From the NCBI GenBank assembly GCA_013398275.1, contig VZSE01002342.1, positions 1,756,910 to 1,820,909 on the forward strand: a DNA stretch of 64,000 nucleotides, written 5' to 3'. Below are positions 1 through 12,600 of the stretch, piece by piece; the stretch's first letter is position 1, and each line of letters begins with the position of its first letter. The notes under the pieces are model-generated. The model was not told where the DNA came from. It saw nothing but the letters and a program-made list of their open reading frames with translations, and did no database searches. Both the position numbers and the translations under genes were made by a program. This DNA is from Promerops cafer (lineage: Eukaryota; Chordata; Aves; Passeriformes; Nectariniidae).

Positions 1-524
1 GCCTTGTTGGCTGGTAGGCTTTGTCAGCTACGCCAGTACAGCACAGGGTGGAATACAGCCTCCAGCTGCTGGCAGCCCTGTTTGGCTGCCCCATTACATC
101 TTCTTTATGAACAATGTGTCTGGGAGCCACACATTTCATTTTTCCTGTGGTAAATGCGAGGCAGTAAAATATGATTTAAAGTGAGGAGAAAGCTATTCCA
201 AATTACAACCCAGTTTGGAGTGTGCCTAAACCATTGTCTTGAGACTTGCAGAAAGCTTCCAACAAGGATGCATTAGGGACATGTGCAAATTGATTGCAGG
301 AACAACTTTACATTCTGAACCTAGTAGAATTATAAAGCAGTGGCTAGGAAAGCACAGCTGCATTGCTCCAGTTATCAGAGGGAAAGGCATGTACTTTCTC
401 TAATCATTGCTTCATGATAACAGCCATTAAGCTTAACTTCTACAACGATGGGTACAATGCTTATAGTGTTGACAAATATCCCTATATTGTATATTCAAGT
501 TGAAGTTCTAGTCATTATTTTTAC
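1..524 (-). other. KDR: KDR intron 18 (3' part missing)
   Basis: AT-rich intronic sequence after the exon 18 donor. I see no further KDR exon on either strand, no recognised repeat, and nothing else to annotate. The intron is at least 524 bp long. Confidence 0.85.
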
Positions 525-629
525 CTTTAAGCATTTTCACTGCCACTGTTTTGCAGGTAGCAGTTTTGTCAATCCCAAACGCATCTGCTTCTATGACCTG
601 GCCAAAAGCTCCACGTCCAAGAGGTTTAC
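525..629 (-). CDS. KDR: KDR exon 18: kinase glycine loop and ATP-anchoring lysine
   Basis: Residues 825-859: KPLGRGAFGQVIEADAFGID, KTATCKTVAVKML, K. GRGAFGQV is the P-loop, and VAVK ends in Lys856, the ATP alpha/beta-phosphate contact equivalent to human K868. Acceptor ttcaag|GT, donor AAAG|gtaaaa, 105 bp. The next exon (EGATHSEH in mammals) is not found in 1-524, so it lies outside the window. Confidence 0.97.
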
Positions 630-3600
630 CTTGAAGTAAGAACACAAACATATTCTCTTGGCACAGCAGGCAGAAGTTGTAGAATAAAAAAAGCTACTCC
701 AAAATGAGCTCATGAAGCAGAAATTAACAGAGGACTTAAAATGTAAATAGGATGCATCATATCCTATGGGAACACAGAGCCCACCCAGGGATCGTGCAGC
801 AGAGCAGTCCCGTGGTGAGCCAGGACCCAAAACACCCTCCAGTATCACACCCTGCAGTATCACTAAATGGCTCATGAAAAAACTCACCTAGCTTTAGCCG
901 GTCTCTGGGAAACTCCCACTTGCTGGCATCATATGGGAGCCGCTCACAGTGCTCATCTATAGGGACTTCATCAGGATCCATGATGATTGACAAGTAGCCA
1001 GTCTTCATGTCCCCTCCGTTGGCCTGGAAAATGGTATTAGTTGCAGTTGCACAGTTTTTTGCTGGCAATGTGCAGGCAAAATGCCATTTTCTCACTTTAG
1101 AGTATTTCATTAGTTCCCAGAAATGCCAGGCTACCATTTCGATACACCATGTCATCATAAGTGTGATCATTGTTAATTACTTGCACTTTTTTTTTCTCTC
1201 TCTCTTTTTTTTTTTTTTCTTTTAATAAACAGAACCAGATGCAACATTTTTCTCTTGCAAGGGCCTGTTCAATTAAAAACAAATTTCTGCGCCCCCGGTT
1301 CCAGGCAAGAATGTTATGGCATTGGAGAGAAAAAAATGTGTCTGTTGATTTAAGAACAATGGAAAGAAGCAACACAAAAGGCCTCAAGTCAGCTCTCATT
1401 TGTCATGCAAGACCAGTGCTGATAGGACAGTATGAGAATTTTTTCATTACCCGCTTAACGGTCCGGAGGATGATTACAAGAAGCAGCCAGAAGAACATGG
1501 CAATCACTGCAGTGCCAACGAGGATAATGAGCTCCAGATTAGTTTTCTCTTCAGCGCCTGGGAAGAAATAAATGAATATTTGAGCGATAGTTGGAAGCAT
1601 ATTTGTTTTGTTCATTCATTAAAGTAAAGAATGGAGGTCCTTGTTCTGAAGGTTCGTTTTAAAAGTGCGACATGGAGCAAAGAAACGAAAGCAAAACAAA
1701 ACAAAAATCTTGGGGGTTTATGTTGGAATATTACAGTTTCATGCTGTTTCACACACCATCCTATTTCTCAGTATCAACTCTGTTCCAAGGAAAGTGTCTG
1801 GACCTTTGGCAAATATAAAAAAGTAAAATTCACATTTTGGAAAGAAAGAATTGGTTTAGAATACCAAAAAATAATTACTCTTCCTTTAGAAACAAAAAAA
1901 CACCCCCATAATATAGAAAATAAAGAGCTGTGAGAATGACCTAGAGAACAATCTCTCTTTTGTCTCTTGACATCATTCAGCTGGGGCATGAAAAATGTGG
2001 TTCTACAAGAACACATGATAATAAGGTCTTATTTACAACGTTCCTTTTCCCGTAAAATAGTGGCCAGCAGATACCATTTGATCACCTTTTAGTGCACAGA
2101 CTCAGCTCTCTTCTTCAGCCCATTTGCCACATCATGCTCCTATATCTCATCCCTTGCACCACCGAGATTTTCCTACACAGTGGCACACTCCATTGCACGA
2201 CCCCCATGAGCTGCACTATACATTTTTTTGAGTGAAACAGTATGTCCTACACAAATTCCAAACTTCTACAGATGTGCCCCAGCCATATTTACAACATCAG
2301 CTGAAATCTACATCGATGTCATCTGCAGATAATTTCCACCCCATGTAAACATTTTGCCCAACAACTAAATATCCTAAAGGGACCTATAAGAATAACATGA
2401 TATTGCTTTAATTACCTTAATGGTATGGATCAGACAACCACCCTGACTTTAAAGACAGAGGTTTGTGAAGAGCTCAGTGACTAAAGTGGGCAAATGTACT
2501 GATATCAAGAGCAAGCAGCATTTAGTTTGAGGCTTCTTGTGGCAACTCTTAGTGGAAAGTCCACCATGGTCCCAGCTACCCACACTGCAGACTAACCTCT
2601 TGCTGCCATTCATTGTTTGTCATTGCAACTTGTATTTTGGTGTGCCACAAGAGGACTGGAACAAATGAGAGATGGCTCTCACAAATGCTGCTTGCAGTGT
2701 GGGACCAAGGCTGGAGACCCCTAACTGCAAATCACTACTTGTTTCACTGAAATGGGACAGCAATCACAACAGACTGCAAAAAGTCTTCACTATTTTTTCC
2801 TTAAATGCTGTGAAAGCAATGACATAATTTAAAAAGGTACAACATACTATGCTAAAAAACATAGTATGACAACTATGTTACGTAGACAACAGAGATGCCC
2901 CAGGATATCTGCATGTTTACGTAGCTCTGTTGTATGGGTTTGCATGTAATATAGACTGGTAGAGTTTTCTTTGCAACCACAAGTAAGATAGATCCAGTTT
3001 TTGTTGAAAAGCTATAAACAGCATAGCAGAGAAGAAAGCATCAACCTCAACAGCTGGGGTATGACAGCTATGACAGCACCCAACTTGAGCTTGATAGGAA
3101 TGGTCAGGACTTTTCACAAATTTCATAGTGTATTTTCAGATCTCCCATCAGGATAGCCAGTAGATTTTCCTTCTAGTTATTCCAAAGATTTTATGCACAA
3201 TCTGGAAAGAAGCTAACACCAACCTTCCACTGCAAAAAAAGCCACTGCTCTGCTGCATCCGAGGACATTGCATGCAAGGCAGGTGTACAGCCCTCCATCT
3301 TCTTTCCTCACTCGACGGATGGTTAGTGTTTTGTTCCCATCTTTCAAAACAATACCTGGGAAAAAGTATGATTCTTAGTTTTGCTATTTTTATCAACTTT
3401 TTGTTAAGAATTCAAAATAGTGAAAATCATCAGTCAGTCCTATGAAAGAAAGCCTTTTAATGATAATAGTAAATGAGCAATCCTCACCTGAGTCTTCCAC
3501 AAGTGTCTCGTTATTTTTAAACCACATGATGCTTGGAGGAGGAATGCCATTCACTGCACATGACACTTCTATAGTTTCACCAATATTTGTTGTTTGATTT

Positions 3601-6600
3601 TCCAGATTTCCAACAAGTGTGGGTGCCATGGGCTCTGTTGGTTTGAAAATACAGTAAAATTACTGTTTATTAGGAAAAAGATCCATTTTTTCATTAGTAG
3701 CCATTCACATCCCAGTAACAAAATCTCAAATCCTTTTATTATACCAAGAGCCACAGTGTTCATGTTAAGATCATAGTTCAACTCCCACACAACATAAAAA
3801 AAATTATAATAGCCAAGAAAATTTCAACAGTATTGATATAACTTGCTTTATCTGATTAAATTTGCAACTGCTCAGGCTGCTGAGGGAAGAGGGAATAGTT
3901 GAGAAATTGCTTCCCTCGCATTTCTGTGTTCTTATGAGAGGTTTGACACTCTTGGTCCATTAAATGTCCATTCAGGACAGGCCGTGAACATGCGTTAAGT
4001 ATTTTCCTGAATCTGCCTAATCAACCTGGACATCTAGGTCCCAAAGCAAAGCCATCACTATTTGTGTGAAAAACTGACTGATGATCAGCTTGCATTGCTT
4101 GTGCCTGAATACCAGCAGCACTCATGGCAGTTTTAAACTATAGGCACTACTCCAAACACGAGAGTCAGTCACACAAAGCAACAGCATTAATGCTATGAAT
4201 ACACACGTGAGTATACAGCTACAGAGAAAAATGTGTTCTGAAAAGTAAAGTTGAGAAGTTACTGAGCTAAACACATTACTTCAGCAGAAGCCAAACACAT
4301 CTCCTTGCACAGTACAGTGGCTCAGTCAGTGTTTCCTCACTGGTATTAATGAAACAGTCCCTGCTGCCTGGACAAACCCCAGAAGAGTGTGTTACAACAA
4401 CTGGTTTAAATCTATTTAACAAACTGAGTGCACCATTAACTAAACACATGCAACACCTGAACTGACAAAAACTGACACCACCGCAATTGTTTTCATACAC
4501 AACCACTCATTTTGCTTCAGAGTAAGAGATCTGTACCTTGAACAGTGAGGTGCTTCACCAGGCAGTGCTGCGTTTTAGCCTTTTTGTCCTGAGCAATGCA
4601 GACATAGTCCCCTCCATCTTGGAGGGAGATGTTACGAAGGACGAGCTCTAAGGTGACGTTTTCACCATTGGTGTTTGAAACTGTCTCATTCAGCTTCTGC
4701 AGAGCATTGAGGTTCTTGCAAACAGGCATGGGCAGCCCTCCGAAGGGAGTCTGTGAAACGTGAGCACTGAGTTTGTACCATGATAGTTTCTCAAAGGTGA
4801 ACTTGTCTGCTGTGCATTGCAAGGATATGTTATCCTTCTCTGTCAGTTGATTCTGAGGCTGGACATTAATTTCAAGACCCCCTGCAGGTTAAAAAAGTAA
4901 AATAAATTCCTATTTGATTGTGCATTTTGTCGCTAACATTAACTTGAAAAAGTTGTTTTGGAAATACAAATTTTGTCATCCTATCTGGTTGAAAATAAGG
5001 AAAAGAAACACTGAAAAAGATCAATCAAATCAATCAGTCAGTCAACTAATCAATTATCTAAAGAGTACAATTTCATTAAAAGCAATACATTCCAAATGGA
5101 TCAAGTGGAGAATAGTGTAACGAACATAGTTACCCTTCCTGTAGAAACTTACAGCAACCTAAGATGATTCTCAGCACTATCTTATAGCTCATTTCTAGAT
5201 TTGGATTAAAAGAAAATTTTGGCATGTGAATATGGGCACTGATTGTTAAGGAGAAGCTCTTTGCCACTGGTTTGGAAACCAAAGCCCTAGCTTTTACAGT
5301 AAGTCTTTACTCATTTTGTGACACTACCATAATTTCTCTGTTGCTCTTTCAAGTGACTGCAAAAGCTCAACAGTAGTCACTCTTGAGACAACAGTGCCCA
5401 TCTTGCATAACTTTCACTGGCATGCCACTCCACTGATGCTGGTAGAACTAATCACTTGGCTGAAATTAGTGGCAACTTTAAAGGCTGCCTAAAGAAAACC
5501 TTAAGTAAACTTAAAATCCAAAAGAATTAAAGGATTTCATAAAGGACAGGAATCAGGTAACATCACTAAAGTGCTTTTCATGAGCAAACAGACAAAATAA
5601 CATTAATTTAACATGGCTGTCCATATTAAATTACATGGCACAGTAAAATCACATTGGCAGGGTGCACTTACTGGTCACATGGAAGGAGATCACTCTCTCA
5701 CTTGACCCAGCCCTGTTCGTAGCCGTACATCTGTACAAAGCAGATACATTTGCTGCTTGAATCACGAGGGTGCTCACGGTCTACAAAAGAACAATCAAGC
5801 AATTTCATACCACATCAGTGCTAAAGTAATGCCCAACCACCTCAACAACTCAGCAAAGGGCTCTGCAGATATCTGCACAACCAAAAATCCCTTCAAAGTA
5901 CAAGTCCATGGCATGGCAGAAGCACAGTCCCCTTCTGAAGTTTACATTTTTGTCCTTAAGCGTGTAAAAATCAGGTAAAAGGAAACAGGAAGAAGGTGGA
6001 CTTTGGTATATGTGTTAAAAAATGCTGCACCCACAATATTTTTTGCTTTTCAGTCTCTCCAACTTCTATTACAGTTAATTTGCAAGATTAACTCATCTAA
6101 CTTTAGACCACCAAAAGGTAGTTATTGAAATCTAAGTCAGTTATACTCCTTGATGGAGATTCACTTCAGATCAGTGTTCAAAGGACCTGAAAGTGTGTAT
6201 CTCTACCTCCTGGCTTCAGCAGGAGCTTGCCTGTCTAGCTGAGAGTAGACCCCTGAGTTTAACAATAAGTGAAAAGAGTCTCATCTCTAGTGATGTATTT
6301 CCAGACATGTGGACTGCTGAACAGTCCACATGTCTGGAAATCATCCCCAGCCAAGAGAAAAGAAAATGTGCTCACCTTTGTTTTCCCAGCAATAGTAACG
6401 ACGCGGTGCTTAATTTCAACCTGATTCCCACCCTTTCTCTCTGAGATCACTTTCCATTTCTTGCATGCATACGGATTGGCTCCTGAGCGAACTTTCCTGA
6501 AATGTAAGTAGAGACATATGCATTAGATACGAGGAGTATTTGCCCTTCAAGAGAGGTATTTTGGATTCTCTTTATAACATGCAGATATTTATAAGCCAGA

Positions 6601-9600
6601 TGCATCACTGGCCACAGCTTGCATCTATGAGGGAAGCATACGCTTCTGGAAATATTTCTATTAAATTTCACCCTATAACCCCCTAAGACCTTAATGCTCT
6701 TTAAAGTAAAGAGCACCCCAAGCCTAAAGGTGAATTTCCTAATCAATCTGCCTGTGTCAGCTCAGTTGGGATGGCTGGAGGAAAGCAGCTATTCTGGGAA
6801 CAAACCTCCATTCATAAATGGATGATTCAAGTTGATCTAGTTCAAAGGAAGACAGAGAGACATAAAAATCGCTGAACTCCCTACAAGAATTTCTTGAGGA
6901 CAGTAGCCATTGTGTAGGAAGCAACCAGGCACCAAAGGAAGAAACTAGTGGAATCATTTTAAAAACAACAACAGGAAAGAAGAATGCTTTTTTTTTTTTA
7001 CCCTGGCCTTTTTTTTTTTTAAAGGAAATCTGGGCTTATGGCAGGTCCAGATAAGGGAAGCTGCGTGAATCCCAGTCAGGCACTCTCTCTATCATTCCCC
7101 AACATCAATCAGTGCACTTCCTCTGAGATACACTTTCACACAGATAAAGAGCACCATCACACTCAGCACTTGAGCACAAGAAAAAAAACACCACAAGGAC
7201 GCATAATTAGCATAAACAGCAGATTTCCTCTGTTTGGGATGGAGTTTTGGGCCTGCAGCCCACAGGGGGATCTGCGGGAAGAGCATGCAAACAGCTGCAT
7301 TTGAGACCCCGTGCAAGATGCTCTTCAAGAGAGCAGGACAGCAACATGCCAGCACTGCTGGATCCTCTCTGCGGGTGGCCCTCGCCTCTGCCAACAACAA
7401 TGACCTTGGCAGAGCCTGCCTGCAGCAATCTGCAAATTAAGTACAACAATCTTTTTCTTCATTGGCCATTGGGTTCGCACTCAGTAACGAGCCTGGATGA
7501 GGGAGGCACCAAACAAACCCCAACCCTACACAAATATCCCTCAAGACCTACGCAGGCTGCAGAAGATAACAAGGACTTGGCACTCACTGGGGGCTGAAAG
7601 TGCACTCCTCCTCCAGCTGCCAGTGCCAGAGCACGGTGGTGGGCGGCGGCACGGCGTACACGGTGCAGGTGAGCGCTTGTGTCGAGCCGTACTTGTAGGA
7701 GTCCACGGGGGCCATCAGTGCATTCTCACCGATCTGGGGGGGCACTGCAGGAGAGAGCAGCAGGTCACACCTCCTGCTGAAGGCTCCCCAGTGGGCATGC
7801 ATTAGACCCACGGTGACCAATTCACAGCATGCCCCAACACGAGTGCAACACAGAGCATCTCCAAGGACATGTGGGGAAGCGGTGAACCTGCCCAACACTT
7901 CGAGGATCAGGACACTTAGGATGTCCTACAAAATCCCCCTTCAATACTCCATGGTTTAAAATGCAGTTCCTGGACTCTCACCACCATTCCCAGCCATTAA
8001 ATGCACATTATTCCCCAGGCCTGATCCCACTGCACGTAGCCTTGGTGCCCTTTCCAAGACCTGCTGTCTTCAAAGTATAGGCTGTTTCCTGGGGAGCAGA
8101 AAGGAGGAGGTAGGGGAGGAGAAGGAGGGTTGTAGAGGGCAGGGCAGAAGAGGAGGGATAGCCTGTGTGGGGCAGGAAGGATGGGTGAGGCGGGACAGGG
8201 CCAGGATGGAGCGGGGTGGAGGAGGACTCCAGCAGCACAGCCAGCAAGAAGGGCAGGAAAAGAGCAGGACACAGAGGCAAAGAATAATATACAGAAAGAA
8301 CCAAAAACAAAACAAAAACCCCCACCCCACACAAAGTATCATCACAACACCAAATCCCAGTCTGTGTTCTCTTGACTGACACATCCTAGAGCCAGGACAG
8401 ATTGGTCACCTCTGCCCTCCCAGGGCTGAGGTTCAAGGGCTGTTCTTCTTCAGTACTTAAATCTTCATAGGTATGGGATGAATTAAGCCTAAGGATGGTA
8501 ATATACCACATCCACTCATGAAAGAAAGGCACCTCTGTTACCCCACTTACCATTTACCAGCAGGGTAAATGTATGTCTTTTCTGCATCTTGTTAATGGGG
8601 TTTGTAAGGACAACCGTGTAATTCCCTGCATCCTTTTCAGTTGCTTCAGTGATCACTAATGCATAGCCAAGTTTAACTGTATGATTTGCATTGATGGCTT
8701 TTCCATTTTTATACCTGAAGAAAATACAGAGCGCTTTGAATATTTAATGATTTGCTTTAACTAAGAATAGCTCATTTTTTCAAACACGTTATATCCCAGT
8801 TCTTACCATTTTGCCTCTGGTGGAGGATATCCTTTAAACTTGACAGGAATTTTGACTGTGTCACCTAGCCTTGTCTCAACGACATTCTCCATTTTCTCCA
8901 GGTGAATAAAAGGACTTTCTGGGGGGGGAAAAAAAGGAAGTAAACTACATGGTCTTTTCTCATGGACCAAAGCAAAAGTGCTTGGGTTAGCACCTAACAG
9001 GATGACAAATAGAACGTTAGTGACAGGACTATGGGTCATTGGTAAAGCACAGCTGGCTCCAAACTGGGCTCTGGAGAGATGCCACCATGAAAACCTAGTC
9101 CTTTCCTTCAAACAGAGGAAAAGACCAGTTCCCTCACTGAGGGGCTCTGGAAAGCAGGGACAAGACTCAGTTCTCAGGATAGTGTGCCAACTGTCAGACC
9201 TGTATATACATATCATAAAACTCTCTCAATATACTCATTCCAGGAAATTAGACTATTCAAAACTGCAGTGTGTAAAGTTAAATACTCAAAGACTATTCTC
9301 AAGTATGTATTTGAACCACTGCAGTCACAGAGTACTTTGAAATTATTTATATTACTTGTTATAAGTTACAAGCTAGCATTCAGATGGAAAACAGTGATTA
9401 GCCTTTTGACTGAATTAGCCTTTTGACTAAGATTTAAGATGGCTTAGACTTAGTATCTGGTATACTCAGTATAGCACATGATCTCATTTTGGCTCCTGAA
9501 GAGCAGAACAGAAAGAACCCAGGAGAAATTTCAGTATATCTTGAAATCACTGTGCCCACAAGAAGTTTGGAAGTCTTTTGTTTCATTTTAAAACTCCCAT

Positions 9601-12600
9601 GAATATTCTGGCCCCTGAAATCAGACCTCAGGAAAATCAGTCTCCTTCAAAATATAAACCTCTTTGTCTGACTCGGTGATTAAAAATGAGCCATTCTCAT
9701 GGTGGTAATTTTTTTCTGTAAGTAAGTTAGTGGAACTGGGGCTGTGCCCAAGAGGGGGTTGAGAAAAGGCTGTAGGATGTGGCCTCGTACTTATCTATTC
9801 ACTTAGCCAAAGCTGTTTCCCTTGCATCATTTCCGTATGACCAAAACTCCATTTGATTCATCTATTCATAATGCGGAAGCTGAAAGTTTTATTTTCTTAG
9901 CTTCATTCATGCTGACCCAGACTCTTGTGTCACAGAGCCACCAAGATCTAGCCTAAGTTCACCAAGAGTGAGAACAGGCAGCCCTTGTACAAAGCCACCT
10001 ACACAAACTGAGTTTTACAGGACCTTAAGGAGGTCAATGTAGAAGAGGGTCAGAGGCTTACATCAGTTTATTTTACTGCCCACTTTCCGGTGGGATTCTA
10101 TAGCTTTCAGTAAAATACAGCATCCTTTAAAATCCTATTATTAACTAAGGTTGTGGTATAAAAATAATCCCATACTAGTTGCAAGAGAAATACTGTAGCT
10201 GCAGTTTGGTTCATTTCTGTCATTTGATTCATCATCGAGATGCCTTCTGCACCCCAGTAATTAATCCCAAATCTTAAACAACTGATGCCTGAGGTTTTAG
10301 CTTTTATATTTTTTAGATTCTGTACTGCTTTAGTGTGTAGTTCTGAGCTTCATAATAAGGGATGGTAAGGTCTCTTCACAGAGTAGCTGGACAAAACAAT
10401 TCCTTTTCCAGCTTGGGACCAAGGACAACTGACCCAAATTTCAGGCCCAAGAGCATAAACAACAGCAGAATGAAGACAGTAAAACAAGAAGGATGGGACT
10501 TCATAACCTAAACCTATAATTGGGCAATTAACTCCAATATGCTAATGGACCAGAACTTATAAAAGTGAGAGACCTCGTGACCGCTAATCCATTTTGTGAC
10601 CATTTTAGGTTCATCTTGGCTGTAGCCCTGGCTGGGCTCTTGTACTGCCCAAGGCGTATCCACTGAGGCCTTTTAATAAATACCTACTTTATTCTTTAAC
10701 TCTGTCTAGCCTCAGGTCTAGGTCAGCCTTGACAAGGCATCACAACCAACAAAACTGAAGTGGAAAATGCCATACCATGGATAACGAAGTAACTGCTGTT
10801 TTTCATGTTCATACGACCACTGGATGCTGCACAAGTATATCGACCTTTGTCGCTTAAGGACACGCTCTCGATGGTAAGGGTGCTCACAAACTTCTTTATT
10901 TCTCCTGCAGTGGTTTTTACCTCCCTAATAGTGGCACGTTTTTCCTGTAATAGACAAAAGACAGAGGTGTTTGGAAATGTCATTGCTATTCCTTCTGTCA
11001 TCCTTTGCACACCTGTATATGCCAGAAATTTTGTTGTGTATTATCATCTTCTTTCTCAATGTTTTAAAGGGGGAAGTGACATTATACCTAAATAAATCAA
11101 ATTGCTTTGTGATGAAGGCACCTGTAAGTTAGTACAACTTTACCTTGATGGAAGGGTAGTCCCATTTAAAATCGATTCCCACATTTAGCTCTGTCCTTAC
11201 AGTGCAATTGAGAACAAGTTTTTCTCCCACTGCCAGCTCTACTTCGTCGTGTGGGTTCATTGTCAGGTCATAAATTCGGTACCCTAGAGAAAGACAAAGG
11301 CACACACAAAACATTGGGGTAAGAAGAGGTTTCTTTACAGTACTCAGCACCAAATTTCCCAGGTGAATTCATCAAAACTCCCACCAAAACCCCAGCTACA
11401 AAAACCCCCTTGATTCCCCGGTGCAGCACAATAATGGGTGTACAAAGGAGCCTGGAGAGAAGTGATGTGCCTGCCCCGAGCCCTTCCCAGCTGAGACCTG
11501 TGTCAGACAGTGACACAGCAGGATGTCTGCACTTGATCAGAGCCCATCCAGTAGTGGGAGCAAGCAGGAGACAGTGACTCATACAGTTCCTCTGCCTTCT
11601 TCTTATCCTTGTGAAACCTAAAACTAAGGGAGATATATACCCATTCCCAGCAGTAAGCAGGAACTTTACAGAGAATAACGGTGGGGCATTAGCAAAATTA
11701 TCCAAAGTTTGCTTTGTGCAGTAAAATATTTCAAAACAAAATATTCTGAATGCAGAAATTCTACAGTTATTCTGAAATTCCTCCAAATCAGAGGGAGGAC
11801 TTGTGAATTTGGTGGAGAAGTAAAAGCCTTCTGCACAGAGTAAAGAGGGAAGGGCTGCTATGCCTTCCTGACAAGCCAGGAGAGACTGCCTTGGTGCCAT
11901 TTGGATACTTGAAATGGTCACTGAGTCCTCAGCTGAAAGAGAAACAGCTTCTGAGTTTCAGCTCAAGCTTAAGCCTCCACAGAATTACCACTGGGGTGAT
12001 ATTTTTTATTATTTCTGGGGTTTGATGAGCAACTGACAAAATATACCAGGAAAGCATAAAACCCTGTGAGAGTCAAGACACAGTTCTTTAGGGAGATAAG
12101 ACAACTCAGCTCATAGTGAGACCTTCAGATCCACCCTTCCCTTGGTACCCACTCTGAGCAATTTCTTTTTATCTGCTGCTCATGGATGCTTGCCTCTCAT
12201 TTCCTTCCACTGTGACTGACACGGTGGATAAGTGATTTTAGGAAAAAAGTTTGCATTGTCAGAAAAAAAAAAAATTAAAATCCCTGGCATCAATGTAAAA
12301 CACTAAAAATAGAAGCACTTATCCCAACGATCAAACAGAAAGAACACAATACATTGCATTTAAAAGAAAAGTGATATAAATCTCAACATCCATTTTGCAT
12401 TAGCTGCATTGTCAGTATTGAATAACCTAGTGTCCAACCAAATGTAATTGGTTCAGTATGCTGTAGAAGGCAAAAGAACATTGGTTATAGAGAAATAAAA
12501 ACCTTTGGCTTACCTACAACTGCAACTATGTATATCACAGACTGGTAGCTTTCATCATCGATTTTAGCTTCGCAGAAGACCATGCCTGCATAGTTGATTA

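Noticed and set aside
1..524. KDR exon 19
   Set aside because: Searched for the EGATHSEHRALMSEL stretch on the minus strand and did not find it. It must lie left of the window.
7997..8384. Several overlapping open frames on both strands in intron 9
   Set aside because: Product of a purine/pyrimidine-biased tract. The peptides are low complexity.
8803..9216. Possible longer exon 8 starting in intron 7
   Set aside because: The open frame is in phase with exon 8, but a good acceptor with pyrimidine tract at 8919-8920 and the exon structure of KDR place the exon start at 8918.
11268..11921. 217-residue minus-strand open frame
   Set aside because: Runs through intron 5 and into exon 6 in the wrong frame. 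No domain or codon signal.
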